NCBI RefSeq assembly: GCF_000695795.1
Contig: NZ_JNCA01000006.1
Span: forward strand, 124,001 to 188,000
Source: Flavobacterium seoulense
GTDB lineage: Bacteria > Bacteroidota > Bacteroidia > Flavobacteriales > Flavobacteriaceae
Length of the DNA stretch: 64,000 nucleotides
Direction of reading: 5' to 3'
Positions 44,611 through 52,907 of the stretch are shown piece after piece. Numbering within the stretch: position 1 is the stretch's first letter; every line of letters starts with the position of its first letter. The notes below the pieces were generated by a model, which was given only the letters and a program-made list of their open reading frames with translations, did not search any database and was not told the origin of the DNA. Both the position numbers and the translations under genes were made by a program.

Positions 44611-45393
44611 ATGAAAAAAGAACTCCGTATATTTTTTACCGCATTGATGTTCTATACCCGGATTCCTTGCCCTAAAAACATCAATCATCATCCTGATTAT
44701 TTGAATAAAGCGTCAAGATATTTTCCAATAATTGGCTGGATTGTAGGAGGAATAAGTTTTATGATTTACTATTTAGCTTCTTTTGTTTTTTCGATAGAAA
44801 TAGCTGTTGTTCTTTCGATAATTGCTGGTATTCTAGTAACTGGTGCATTTCACGAAGATGGCTTTGCCGATGTCTGTGATGGTTTTGGCGGTGGTTGGAC
44901 TAAAGAGAAAATTCTTTTAATCATGAAAGATAGTGCAATCGGGGCATATGGTGCTATTGGCTTGGTTTTACTTTTTTTATTGAAATTTCAAATTCTGGTT
45001 CAATTAGTTGAAGATATAAATTCAATAACAGTTGGTTTTTTGTTATTTGTTGCTGCTCATGCTGTAAGCCGACTGGCTGCAATTTCTATTGTCTTTACCC
45101 ATCATTATTCAAGAGAAGATGCTAGTAGTAAAAGCAAACCAATTGCTCAAAATTACACATGGAGAGAAGTAGTTGGTGCTTTCTTTTTTGGTTTATTACC
45201 ATTATTGATTTTGTCTTATTTTCGATGGCAAATGCTAATTGTTGTAATTCCAGTTTTTCTCACCAGATTTTTTATGGCTAGTTATTTCCAAAAATGGATT
45301 GATGGTTATACGGGTGATTGTCTTGGTGCAACGCAGCAAGTGTGTGAAGTTGTTTTTTATCTGTCAAGTATTGCTTTATGGAAGTTTATTTAG
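44611..45393 (+). CDS. cobS: Adenosylcobinamide-GDP ribazoletransferase
   Basis: This 260-residue inner-membrane enzyme joins adenosylcobinamide-GDP to alpha-ribazole phosphate, forming cobalamin phosphate. It has six or so hydrophobic segments. Family text: LRIFFTALMFYTRIPCPKNI, the acidic metal-binding loop FHEDGFADVCDGFGGG, and DGYTGDCLGATQQVCEV near the C-terminus. The length is normal. It overlaps the next gene by 16 bases. Confidence 0.95.
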   Translation: MKKELRIFFTALMFYTRIPCPKNINHHPDYLNKASRYFPIIGWIVGGISFMIYYLASFVFSIEIAVVLSIIAGILVTGAFHEDGFADVCDGFGGGWTKEKILLIMKDSAIGAYGAIGLVLLFLLKFQILVQLVEDINSITVGFLLFVAAHAVSRLAAISIVFTHHYSREDASSKSKPIAQNYTWREVVGAFFFGLLPLLILSYFRWQMLIVVIPVFLTRFFMASYFQKWIDGYTGDCLGATQQVCEVVFYLSSIALWKFI

Positions 45394-45899
45394 TTCGGCA
45401 TACCGAAACTGTTTGTGAGAAAGGAATCTGTTACGGACAATCTGATGTAAGTTTAAAAGAATCCTTTTTAGAACAATTTGAATTGATAAAAAGTCAAATA
45501 CCTTCGGACGCTGTTGTTTTTTCGAGTCCGTTATCTCGTTGTACACTTTTAGCCAATTATTTGTCATCATCGGTTAGTATTGATTCGAGATTGATGGAAA
45601 TGAATTTTGGTGATTGGGAAATGAAAAAATGGGATGAAATTCCTGAAGTCGATTTTACTCCCTGGATGACTGATTTTGTAAATGTGGCTGTTCCTAACGG
45701 CGAATCTTTTATTACATTACACCATCGGGTAATTGATTTTTTAGCCACACTAGCTTCTGCAAATCATTCGAAAAAAATAGTAATTGTTACTCATGCCGGA
45801 GTAATCAGGAGTATTTTATGCCATCAATCCGGATTATCTTTAAAAGAAGCATTTCAAAATAAAGTCGATTTTGGAGATGTAATAAAAATAGAATTATAA
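45378..45899 (+). CDS. cobC: Alpha-ribazole phosphatase / histidine phosphatase (CobC-like)
   Basis: This 173-residue histidine phosphatase has its nucleophile at H8 in YLVRHTETVC and the second histidine in IVTHAGVIRSI. It should remove the phosphate from alpha-ribazole phosphate or cobalamin phosphate, completing lower-ligand assembly. The gene overlaps cobS by 16 bases and ends the cob run. The family also contains phosphoglycerate-mutase-like enzymes, so CobC is called from both motif and location. Confidence 0.9.
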   Translation: MEVYLVRHTETVCEKGICYGQSDVSLKESFLEQFELIKSQIPSDAVVFSSPLSRCTLLANYLSSSVSIDSRLMEMNFGDWEMKKWDEIPEVDFTPWMTDFVNVAVPNGESFITLHHRVIDFLATLASANHSKKIVIVTHAGVIRSILCHQSGLSLKEAFQNKVDFGDVIKIEL

Positions 45900-45969
45900 C
45901 TTCAGTTAAAAATGTTTATTTGTTTGATTTTTAGTTTTTTAAGTACTAAAAATCAAAAATGTATATAAA

Positions 45970-46002
45970 TTTGATTTTTAGCAGGATTAAGTTTTATCTT
46001 TG
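45970..46002 (+). promoter_or_regulatory. Promoter of the btuB-btuG unit
   Basis: TTTG (45970-45973), a 21-bp spacer and TATCTTTG (45995-46002) give a textbook Bacteroidota promoter. Transcription would start just before the cobalamin riboswitch. Confidence 0.75.
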
Positions 46003-46012
46003 CAAAAAATTA

Positions 46013-46268
46013 AGGTTGTGTTTTTATCAACACATTAAAAGGGAATCAGGTTTAAAACCTGAGCTGTACCCGCAACTGTAAGCTATAAAGCTTGTTGTAA
46101 ACTACAAAACCACTGTTTGAAAGTGGGAAGTTAGAAACTAGGGATTAGAAGTGAAATACTTCTTATTTCGTAGTTCAATTTCTAAATTCGAATGGGAAGG
46201 TAAACAACAAGACGCAAGCCAGGAGACCTGCCTTTATAAATTAATATCGAACTCTCGGGAAAAAGAGT
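46013..46268 (+). promoter_or_regulatory. Cobalamin riboswitch with an enlarged peripheral arm
   Basis: Core motifs are all present: GGGAATCAGGTTTAAAACCT (46041-46060), GAGCTGTACCCGCAACTGTAA just after, CCACTG at 46110-46115, TGGGAAGG at 46193-46200 and the B12-box GACGCAAGCCAGGAGACCTG at 46211-46230. CCACTG and TGGGAAGG are normally separated by a short stem-loop. Here that arm is about 75 bases and contains a repeat-like hairpin. The expression hairpin ACTCT / AGAGT (46251-46268) ends ten bases before the btuB ATG, where it can hide the ribosome-binding region. It should switch the uptake genes off when B12 is plentiful. Confidence 0.93.
46117..46190 (+). repeat. Repeat-like hairpin inserted in the riboswitch arm
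   Basis: Between TTTGAA (46116-46121) and TTCGAA (46187-46192), which pair as the base of the arm, lies an extra segment. It has internal pairing TTAGAA / TTCTAA, ACTA / TAGT and AGAAGT-GAAAT-ACTTCT (46146-46162). It opens with GTGGGAAGTTAGAA, identical to 44572-44585 after bluB-cobT. It looks like a member of the same intergenic repeat family lodged in a tolerant loop. Confidence 0.6.
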
Positions 46269-46277
46269 GTAGAAATT

Positions 46278-48131
46278 ATGACTTTAAGAATACGTTTTGC
46301 TTTTTCTCTTTTTTTGTTGTGCCAATTTATTTCGGCGCAGAATGATACTATTACCAAATTAAAGGAAGTAGTAGTTTCGGATGCCAATCTTAAAAAATAC
46401 TCCAATTCACAATCTGTTTTGAAATTAAATGATTCGATTATCAATAAGAATGAAGCTTTATTGACTGATTTATTGAATTTCAATTCGACAATATATTTCA
46501 AAGAGTATGGTCGCGGAATGCTCTCTACAGTTTCTTTCAGAGGGACAACTGCTTCACAAACTGCTGTAATTTGGAACGGAATTAATATTAATTCTCAAAT
46601 GAATGGAAGTACTGATTTTAATACCATTTCGGGTACCGATTACAATTCTGTTAGTGTAAAAGCGGGTGGAGGAAGTTTGATTTACGGAAGTGGAGCTATT
46701 GGAGGAACGGTTCATTTGAATAATGATTTGGCATTTTATAATCGTTTTGAAAATAGTTTAAAGTTAGATTATGGAAGTTTTAATACTATTGGAATTAATT
46801 ATAAGGCTAATATTTCTAATGAAAAATGGAGTACACAAATAGGATTTTCAAAAAACAGTTCTACAAACGATTATAAGTATTTAAACCAATATACCTGGAG
46901 AGGCGAACAACGCTGGAACCAGAATGGAGAATATGATGTTATCACTGTGAGCGCTAATTTAGGATATAAATTAGACGCTAAAAACACTTTAAGATTATAC
47001 ACTCAAACTTCTAATACGGACCGAAATACATCATTAATAGTAGAATCGGAAACAAAAAGTAAGTATGTAAATGGTTTTAATAGAAATTTATTAGAATATG
47101 ATGGTGATTTTGGAAGATTGAAAGCGAATTTCAAAACGGCTTATATTTTTGAAAATTACCAATATTTTGCGAATAAGGATTTAAATAATTACAGCTACGG
47201 AAAAACGGAAAGTTTGACAACCAAAGCTGATTTAGGATATTCTTTATTCAAATCAACTCAAATTAATGCCATTTTAGATTACAATAGAACAAAAGGTTTT
47301 GGAAGTGGTTTTGGGAATAATACCAGAGAAATTAGTTCAGCTTCATTTTTGGTTAAACAAGATTTCAATGAAGATTGGAAAAATGAGTTTGGTATTCGAA
47401 AAGAATTCACAGCGAATTATCAATCACCTGTTTTATTTTCTTTTGGTTCGTCCTGTCAACTGAGTGAATTCTATCAATTGAAACTGAATTTATCCCGAAA
47501 TTTTAGAATTCCAACTTTTAATGATTTGTATTGGGAAGAAGGTGGAAATAGGAATTTGAAACCTGAAAGTTCCTATCAGGCAGAAATAGGAAATGTTTTT
47601 ACTTTTAGAAATATTACACTAACGCAAACTTTCTATTACTTTAAAATAAAAGATATGTTGCAATGGGTTCCTGGAAATAACGGAATCTGGTCACCGCAAA
47701 ATACAAACAAAGTAGCCAGTTATGGAGCTGAAACCTTATTGAGTTGGAAAAAACAATTTGGAAAAAATATTTTTGCTGCCAATGCGACTTATGCTCATAC
47801 CATTTCTGAAAATGTAGTTACTAAAAAACAACTATTCTTTGTTCCATTTAACAAAGTAACCGCAGCAGTTTCTTATTCCAGAAATAGAATTTCGGCTAAT
47901 TATCAATTTTTATACAATGGCTTTGTTTATACACAAGAAGATAATGATCCTAAAAAAATTGTTCCGGCATATAATGTCTCTAACATAGCTATAAACTATG
48001 ATTTTAAATTATTATCCTCTTGTAAAGTAGGATTCCAGGTTTTAAATGTTTGGAATAAATTTTATCAAAGTTTAGAATACCGACCAATGCCCGGAAGAAA
48101 CTATAATATGTACTTAAACCTTAAATTTTAA
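46278..48131 (+). CDS. btuB: TonB-dependent outer-membrane receptor, BtuB-like
   Basis: This is a 617-residue TonB-dependent receptor. A signal peptide (MTLRIRFAFSLFLLCQFISA) is followed by a TonB-box-like LKEVVVSDANL, a plug domain (YFKEYGRGMLSTVSFRGTTA, WNGININSQMNGSTD, GSLIYGSGAIGGTVHLNND) and a 22-strand barrel ending in aromatic NYNMYLNLKF. BtuB is chosen because a cobalamin riboswitch precedes it and cobalamin genes flank it. A BtuG-like lipoprotein gene starts four bases after the stop. It carries corrinoid across the outer membrane. Confidence 0.9.
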   Translation: MTLRIRFAFSLFLLCQFISAQNDTITKLKEVVVSDANLKKYSNSQSVLKLNDSIINKNEALLTDLLNFNSTIYFKEYGRGMLSTVSFRGTTASQTAVIWNGININSQMNGSTDFNTISGTDYNSVSVKAGGGSLIYGSGAIGGTVHLNNDLAFYNRFENSLKLDYGSFNTIGINYKANISNEKWSTQIGFSKNSSTNDYKYLNQYTWRGEQRWNQNGEYDVITVSANLGYKLDAKNTLRLYTQTSNTDRNTSLIVESETKSKYVNGFNRNLLEYDGDFGRLKANFKTAYIFENYQYFANKDLNNYSYGKTESLTTKADLGYSLFKSTQINAILDYNRTKGFGSGFGNNTREISSASFLVKQDFNEDWKNEFGIRKEFTANYQSPVLFSFGSSCQLSEFYQLKLNLSRNFRIPTFNDLYWEEGGNRNLKPESSYQAEIGNVFTFRNITLTQTFYYFKIKDMLQWVPGNNGIWSPQNTNKVASYGAETLLSWKKQFGKNIFAANATYAHTISENVVTKKQLFFVPFNKVTAAVSYSRNRISANYQFLYNGFVYTQEDNDPKKIVPAYNVSNIAINYDFKLLSSCKVGFQVLNVWNKFYQSLEYRPMPGRNYNMYLNLKF

Positions 48132-48135
48132 TATA

Positions 48136-49206
48136 ATGAAACTAACTAAAATGTTTTTATTAGCATTAAGCGTATCGCTTTTTGTTTCTTGTTCTAATGA
48201 TGATGATAATTCTAATGATCCAAAAGGAGTTTATGATAATGGAGTATTCATTTTAAACGAGGGTAATTTTACTAGTGGAGGATCTGTGTCATTTATAAGT
48301 GATGACTTAAATACTTTTGAACAAAGTGTTTATAGTGCTGTAAATGGAAATGATATTATTGGTACGTACGTTCAAAATATCTTTTTTGATGGTGATAATG
48401 CATACATAATTGCTGGTGGTTCAAATGTAATCAATGTAGTTAACAGATATACTTTTAAGCTTGTTGCTAAAATTGATAGTGGACTTAAAAATCCTAGATA
48501 TGGTGTTGTTAAAAATGGTAAAGCCTATGTAACTAATGCAAATACTTATGCGCCATATGACAAACCTGCTGATGATGCAGCGGTAATTACAGGTAACACC
48601 GATGATTATGTTGCAGTAATTAATTTAGCTACGAATACATTTGAATCTAAAATTGACTTAAATGGAACGGCTAATAGAATTGTAGAAGAAAATGGTAAAT
48701 TGTATATAACAGAACCATATAATAGTAATAAATTAATTATTGTTAATATTGCTACTAAAACAGTAGAAACTCCAGTAACTATTGGATCAAGTGCTGATTC
48801 TGTAGAGGAGGAAGATGGTGTTTTATATATTTTGAGATCACCTTATGGAAACAGAAGTGAAATTGTAAAAGTGAAATTATCAGATAAATCAGTTTCTAAA
48901 GTTACTTTTCCAGAAGCTCTTGATGGAGCAGGTTATTTAGATATTGAAGATGACAAAATCTATTACACTGTTGGTAGTTCAGTTTATACTATAAATACTA
49001 ATGCTACTACAGCATCACTAACACCTATTATAAATTCACCAGTTGCTAATCTATACGGATTTGCTGTGGAAGATAATAGAATTTATTTAGCAGATAGTGG
49101 AGATTACAAAACAAACAGTAAAGCTTATATTTATAATCTTACTGGTACATTACAAAAAGAATTAACAGTTGGTATTGGTCCAAATGGTTTCTATTTTAAT
49201 GACTAA
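48136..49206 (+). CDS. Surface lipoprotein beta-propeller (DUF5074/YncE type, BtuG-like)
   Basis: This is a 356-residue lipoprotein with lipobox VSCSNDDDN (cysteine near 19). The acidic run right after the cysteine resembles the surface-export signal of Bacteroidota lipoproteins. The rest repeats short strand sets in the manner of a seven-bladed propeller (DNAYIIAGGSNVINVVNRYT, NGKAYVTNANTY, NGKLYITEPYNSNKLIIVNI, DGVLYILRSPYG). In Bacteroides the lipoprotein BtuG is a propeller that caps BtuB and binds B12 very tightly. Position directly after btuB and under the same riboswitch makes this the likely counterpart. Confidence 0.82.
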   Translation: MKLTKMFLLALSVSLFVSCSNDDDNSNDPKGVYDNGVFILNEGNFTSGGSVSFISDDLNTFEQSVYSAVNGNDIIGTYVQNIFFDGDNAYIIAGGSNVINVVNRYTFKLVAKIDSGLKNPRYGVVKNGKAYVTNANTYAPYDKPADDAAVITGNTDDYVAVINLATNTFESKIDLNGTANRIVEENGKLYITEPYNSNKLIIVNIATKTVETPVTIGSSADSVEEEDGVLYILRSPYGNRSEIVKVKLSDKSVSKVTFPEALDGAGYLDIEDDKIYYTVGSSVYTINTNATTASLTPIINSPVANLYGFAVEDNRIYLADSGDYKTNSKAYIYNLTGTLQKELTVGIGPNGFYFND

Positions 49207-49222
49207 TTTTACTGAAAATTAC

Positions 49223-49255
49223 AAAAAAGGCTTTCATTACGAAAGCCTTTTTTTT
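49223..49255. terminator. Terminator between the BtuG-like and S41 peptidase genes
   Basis: The perfect 13-bp stem AAAAAAGGCTTTC / GAAAGCCTTTTTT with a 5-base loop lies between convergent genes and suits both directions. Confidence 0.88.
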
Positions 49256-49274
49256 TATGCAATTAAGTTAACTT

Positions 49275-50711
49275 TTATTGTTCGAAATGCATTTCATTTT
49301 GTCCTTTGATGGTTTTTGAATCGTTGATGTATTTTAGATCTTCAGTTGTTTTTTCGGGGATTATTTTAGACGTTCCTGTAATTTTACCGATTGCTGTGCT
49401 TAGAAGAGGTTCGTTAATATCTCCAAGAATACCTAATGTCGATATTCTTTCGACTAATTTGTGATCAGGAATTAAACCATCTAAATAGTCTCCAAATCCC
49501 ACCGAATTCTGAGATCGGGCTACTATGGGCTGCATGGCATAACGATGTGAAATATTTACATTGTTTTTAGCCAAACTAGGAGAGTCATAAAGCGTAACCG
49601 AAGCTACGTTTTTTCCATAAGTTGCATCACCTATTTGTACAACATTAATATAAGGATCCAAACCATTTATGATAAGCTCGCTTGCAGAAGCAGTACCTTT
49701 AGTCGTCAAAACATATACTGTGGTAAGATTTAAACTATTGATACTTTTTCCGTCTATCGTTGAGGTAAAAGTATATTTTCTATTCAGGTAGGATTTACTA
49801 TTGTTGTAAGCCAATTCACTAAAAATTTTTCCGTTAAATTGTCCTGTAATCATACTGGCTAATCGGGCTGCGCTAAGTACTGAACCACCGCCGTTGTATC
49901 TTAAATCCAGAACTAAATCAGTGATTCCTTCTGATTTGAAATAGCCAAAAGCATCATTTAATTCAGAATCATAGCTTTGGTAAAAACCATTATACATAAA
50001 ATAGCCTATTTTGTGGTCTTCATTTGTGATAACTTTTTTTATGAAAACAGGATTTTCAGCTAAGGTGGTTTTTGTTAATGCGAGACTTTTACCGTTAGGA
50101 ATAATTACAGCATTATTATTAGAATCAAAAGTAAGATTAGCAAAGTTTAAAGTATAATTTTCGTTAGAACCATTCAGTAAATTTCGATAATTAGATTGCG
50201 TTAAAGTTGTTCCGTTAACTGCATAAAAAACTTCTCCACGCTGAATGTTTTTCGTTGCAGCATCCGAATTTGGAATAATATAACGAACAAAACCTATTAT
50301 TTGACTACTATTATTAGAAACAAGACTTAAACTGTATTCAACGCCGTTGTTTTTAGTGGTTCCCCCTAATTGCTGTTCCAGAGTTTGATAATCATTAACA
50401 ATCCAGCTAAATTGATCCACCACATTTGTACCATATAAAATTGAGGGTCTGTAAAGTAAATTTTGGAATAGGTTTTCGGGAGTTGAAAAACTACTTAAAA
50501 AGTTTTCATATTCAGCATTAGATAAAAATCTTTTAGACGCTAAATCAGGAACATTTTCCTGCCATAAATACATTTGGTTCAATCCACGCCAAATAAATTT
50601 ATGTACATCAAGTTCAGTAGGTTCAGGCAGCGAATCATCCTGATCTTCGCAACTTTGTAAAAGTGAAAAACAAACTAATAAAAGTAGTAAGCGGAACGAA
50701 AAAGTTTTCAT
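49275..50711 (-). CDS. S41-family peptidase lipoprotein
   Basis: This is a 478-residue lipoprotein (LLQSCEDQDDS, cysteine 21) with an acidic start that suggests surface exposure. It has an N-terminal helical region (DVHKFIWRGLNQMYLWQENV), a PDZ-like part (RGEVFYAVNGTTLTQSNYRN) and the S41 core (DLVLDLRYNGGGSVLSAARL). The serine region is VLTTKGTASASELIINGLD, followed by QIGDATYGKNVAS. It is a different subfamily from the 31318-32892 peptidase. It stands alone, and its target is unknown. Confidence 0.9.
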   Translation of the reverse strand: MKTFSFRLLLLLVCFSLLQSCEDQDDSLPEPTELDVHKFIWRGLNQMYLWQENVPDLASKRFLSNAEYENFLSSFSTPENLFQNLLYRPSILYGTNVVDQFSWIVNDYQTLEQQLGGTTKNNGVEYSLSLVSNNSSQIIGFVRYIIPNSDAATKNIQRGEVFYAVNGTTLTQSNYRNLLNGSNENYTLNFANLTFDSNNNAVIIPNGKSLALTKTTLAENPVFIKKVITNEDHKIGYFMYNGFYQSYDSELNDAFGYFKSEGITDLVLDLRYNGGGSVLSAARLASMITGQFNGKIFSELAYNNSKSYLNRKYTFTSTIDGKSINSLNLTTVYVLTTKGTASASELIINGLDPYINVVQIGDATYGKNVASVTLYDSPSLAKNNVNISHRYAMQPIVARSQNSVGFGDYLDGLIPDHKLVERISTLGILGDINEPLLSTAIGKITGTSKIIPEKTTEDLKYINDSKTIKGQNEMHFEQ

Positions 50712-50911
50712 ATTTTATATGGCATTATGACTATTTACGTAAAAATACTATCTTTAGTTTTATTATTGATTTTTTTAGAATGAATAATTTTCCGTTTTCT
50801 GCATAATTTTGAATATTTTACGTTATAATTTGTATCATAACGATTTATTGAAAATTGGCATAGAAATGGTAAGTATAGTTTATAAACAAGTGTATAATTT
50901 AATATAAAGAT

Positions 50912-51442
50912 ATGAAAATCAAAAAAGTATTCCTTTCGCTTTTAGTAGCATTGGCATCAAGTTCTTTTTACGGTCAAGCCGTTTTTGATCAATTTGACGG
51001 GCAGGAAGAAATTGTTTCGGTAATTGTAAACAAGAAAATGTTCGAATTAATGAGCAAAGTAAAAGTGGATCCTTCTGATAAAGAAACCCAACAATATTTG
51101 AAATTAATTCAGAATTTAGAGAATTTAAAAGTTTTTTCGACAACAAATGGTACTGCTGCCAAAAAAATGAAAGACGTAGCCGAAGGCTATATTAAAGCAG
51201 CTGATTTAGAAGAGTTGAAAAAAGAAAATACTCAGGGAAAACAAATCACAATCGATGTGAAGCGTACGGGAACGAATCAGTTAAAAGAGTTTTTAATGTT
51301 TATTGATGACGATGCAGATGGTATTAAACGATCTGTTCTTATGTCGCTAACAGGAGTTTTTAGTTTGAATGATATTTCTATTCTAACCGATAAAATGCAA
51401 ATTCCCGGAGGAACTGAATTAAAAAGGTTAACTCAAAAATAA
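50912..51442 (+). CDS. Secreted DUF4252 domain protein
   Basis: This is a 176-residue protein with a signal peptide (MKIKKVFLSLLVALASSSFYG) followed by the DUF4252 pattern (EIVSVIVNKKMFELMSKVKV, LENLKVFSTTNGTAAKKM, ...). Function unknown; DUF4252 genes often accompany ECF sigma/anti-sigma pairs in Bacteroidota, but none is here. It is a single gene ending at a shared terminator. The 200-bp upstream gap is AT-rich, with no clear -7 box. Confidence 0.82.
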   Translation: MKIKKVFLSLLVALASSSFYGQAVFDQFDGQEEIVSVIVNKKMFELMSKVKVDPSDKETQQYLKLIQNLENLKVFSTTNGTAAKKMKDVAEGYIKAADLEELKKENTQGKQITIDVKRTGTNQLKEFLMFIDDDADGIKRSVLMSLTGVFSLNDISILTDKMQIPGGTELKRLTQK

Positions 51443-51462
51443 GATTGTTTTTAAAAGATAAA

Positions 51463-51499
51463 AAAAAAGCTGCTTCATTATTTTTGGAGCAGCTTTTTT
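51463..51499. terminator. Terminator between DUF4252 and TPR genes
   Basis: The perfect stem AAAAAAGCTGCT / AGCAGCTTTTTT with a 13-base loop is symmetrical and lies between convergent genes. Confidence 0.87.
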
Positions 51500-51520
51500 A
51501 GTTATGAAATTTTCTAAAGA

Positions 51521-52021
51521 TTATTTACAAAAAGTTTTTAAGTTTTTAGCAGCACTTTGGCTACCAAGTTCTACTGCTTTTGTAAAATCAGCACAGGCAT
51601 TTTTTCTGTCTTTTAAATGAACATACGAAAGTCCTCTTAAATTATAAGAAATAGAATCATCTGCATTATTTTGAATGGCAATATTACAGTCTTTTATAGT
51701 GGCATTATAATCTTTAAGCTTATAATAAATATTAGCTCTTGTTGTATAAGCATAGGTATTGTCAGTCTGTATTTCTAATGATTTATTAGCATCGCTAAGG
51801 GCTCCGGTTAAATCATTTACTCTCATTTTTTCCATGCTTCGGTTTAAATAAGCTTCTCCAAAAGTAGGTTTTAGATTTATGGCTTTGTCATAATCTAATA
51901 TAGCAGCTTTACTATTTCCAGCATTTGATTTTTTCATTGCCTGATCAAAATAGTCTTCGGCAGTTTGGCTCCATCCTATGATGGATAAAAAAAGGAACGG
52001 AAGTAAGATTAGTTTTTTCAT
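51521..52021 (-). CDS. Secreted tetratricopeptide-repeat protein
   Basis: This is a 166-residue protein with a signal peptide (MKKLILLPFLFLSIIGWSQ) and about four TPR units (AEDYFDQAMKKSNAGNSKAA, FGEAYLNRSMEKMRVNDLTG, AYTTRANIYYKLKDYNATIK, ISYNLRGLSYVHLKDRKNAC). TPR helices mediate protein-protein contacts. It ends in the SEL1/TPR-like motif ACADFTKAVELGSQSAAKNL. It is predicted periplasmic; the partner is unknown. Confidence 0.88.
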   Translation of the reverse strand: MKKLILLPFLFLSIIGWSQTAEDYFDQAMKKSNAGNSKAAILDYDKAINLKPTFGEAYLNRSMEKMRVNDLTGALSDANKSLEIQTDNTYAYTTRANIYYKLKDYNATIKDCNIAIQNNADDSISYNLRGLSYVHLKDRKNACADFTKAVELGSQSAAKNLKTFCK

Positions 52022-52184
52022 AATGATTTTTTTAATTTTGATTTATAAAATTAAGAATTTGAAAATGCTTCTAATTATATATTTTTCGATTTAATTTATA
52101 ATATTTTTCGAAAATTACTCAATTAGGCTTTGTTTTTGATAAGAAATGACATTGTATTTTAACCCGATTAAAAAATAGATATTT

Positions 52185-52838
52185 ATGAAAACACAAAAAA
52201 TGAAAGTAGTATTGCTTACATTATTTATGACTTTTGGTACATTAGTAAACGCACAATCAGCTGATGAAGAAGTCAAAAAAGCCAAAGAATGGATTAGCTC
52301 ATTAGCTTTGAATGATAAAACAAAAGAAGACCGCTTAGTTAGTGTTGTAGCAACACATCTTACAGCGGTTAAGAATTGGCATAATTCACATCCGGCAGAA
52401 ACAGTTCCAGCTGGCATTAATCCTTTAGACGGTAAGCCGCTTTCTGATTTGCATAGACAAATTATTGCTGATTCAGCAATGCCTTCTACTGTTCATCAGG
52501 ATTTAATGAATGGTTTGCGAAAAGATTTGACTGAAGAGCAAGTAGCGCAGGTTTTAGATAAATATACAATTGGAAAAGTTGCTTTTACGATGAAAGGTTA
52601 TCAGGCAATTGTTCCTAATATGACTGCTGCTGAAACAGCAGAAATTCAGAAATTATTAGAAAAGGCAAGAGAGCAGGCTGTTGATTATAAAAGTATGAAA
52701 CAGATATCGGCTATTTTTGAAATTTATAAAACTCAAGCCGAACAATATTTGAATAATAATGGTAGAAACTGGCGCCAAATGTATGCCGATTACACCAAAA
52801 AAATAAAAGCTGAAAAAGAAGCTAAACAAAAAAAGTAA
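52185..52838 (+). CDS. Secreted DUF3826 domain protein
   Basis: This is a 217-residue protein with a signal peptide (MKVVLLTLFMTFGTLVNAQ after a short basic start). The helical domain reads like DUF3826 (AKEWISSLALNDKTKEDRLV, HLTAVKNWHNSHPAE, GLRKDLTEEQVAQVLDKYTI, YQAIVPNMTAAETAEIQKLL). The C-terminus is lysine-rich. Family members are seen in polysaccharide utilisation loci of Bacteroidota, some for pectin. This one lies 1.1 kb before the PUL regulator and could be a satellite of it. Molecular function unknown. Confidence 0.82.
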   Translation: MKTQKMKVVLLTLFMTFGTLVNAQSADEEVKKAKEWISSLALNDKTKEDRLVSVVATHLTAVKNWHNSHPAETVPAGINPLDGKPLSDLHRQIIADSAMPSTVHQDLMNGLRKDLTEEQVAQVLDKYTIGKVAFTMKGYQAIVPNMTAAETAEIQKLLEKAREQAVDYKSMKQISAIFEIYKTQAEQYLNNNGRNWRQMYADYTKKIKAEKEAKQKK

Positions 52839-52844
52839 AAATTT

Positions 52845-52883
52845 AAAAAGGTCTTTAATTCCTGTAATTAAAGACCTTTTTTT
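52845..52883. terminator. Terminator between DUF3826 and DUF4198 genes
   Basis: The perfect 16-bp stem AAAAAGGTCTTTAATT / AATTAAAGACCTTTTT with a 5-base loop lies between convergent genes. Confidence 0.9.
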
Positions 52884-52907
52884 ATGGGGCAAAATAGGTG
52901 AAAAGGA

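Noticed and set aside
46151-46345. 64-codon ORF through the cobalamin riboswitch into btuB
   Set aside because: The sequence is explained by conserved riboswitch elements and the btuB start.
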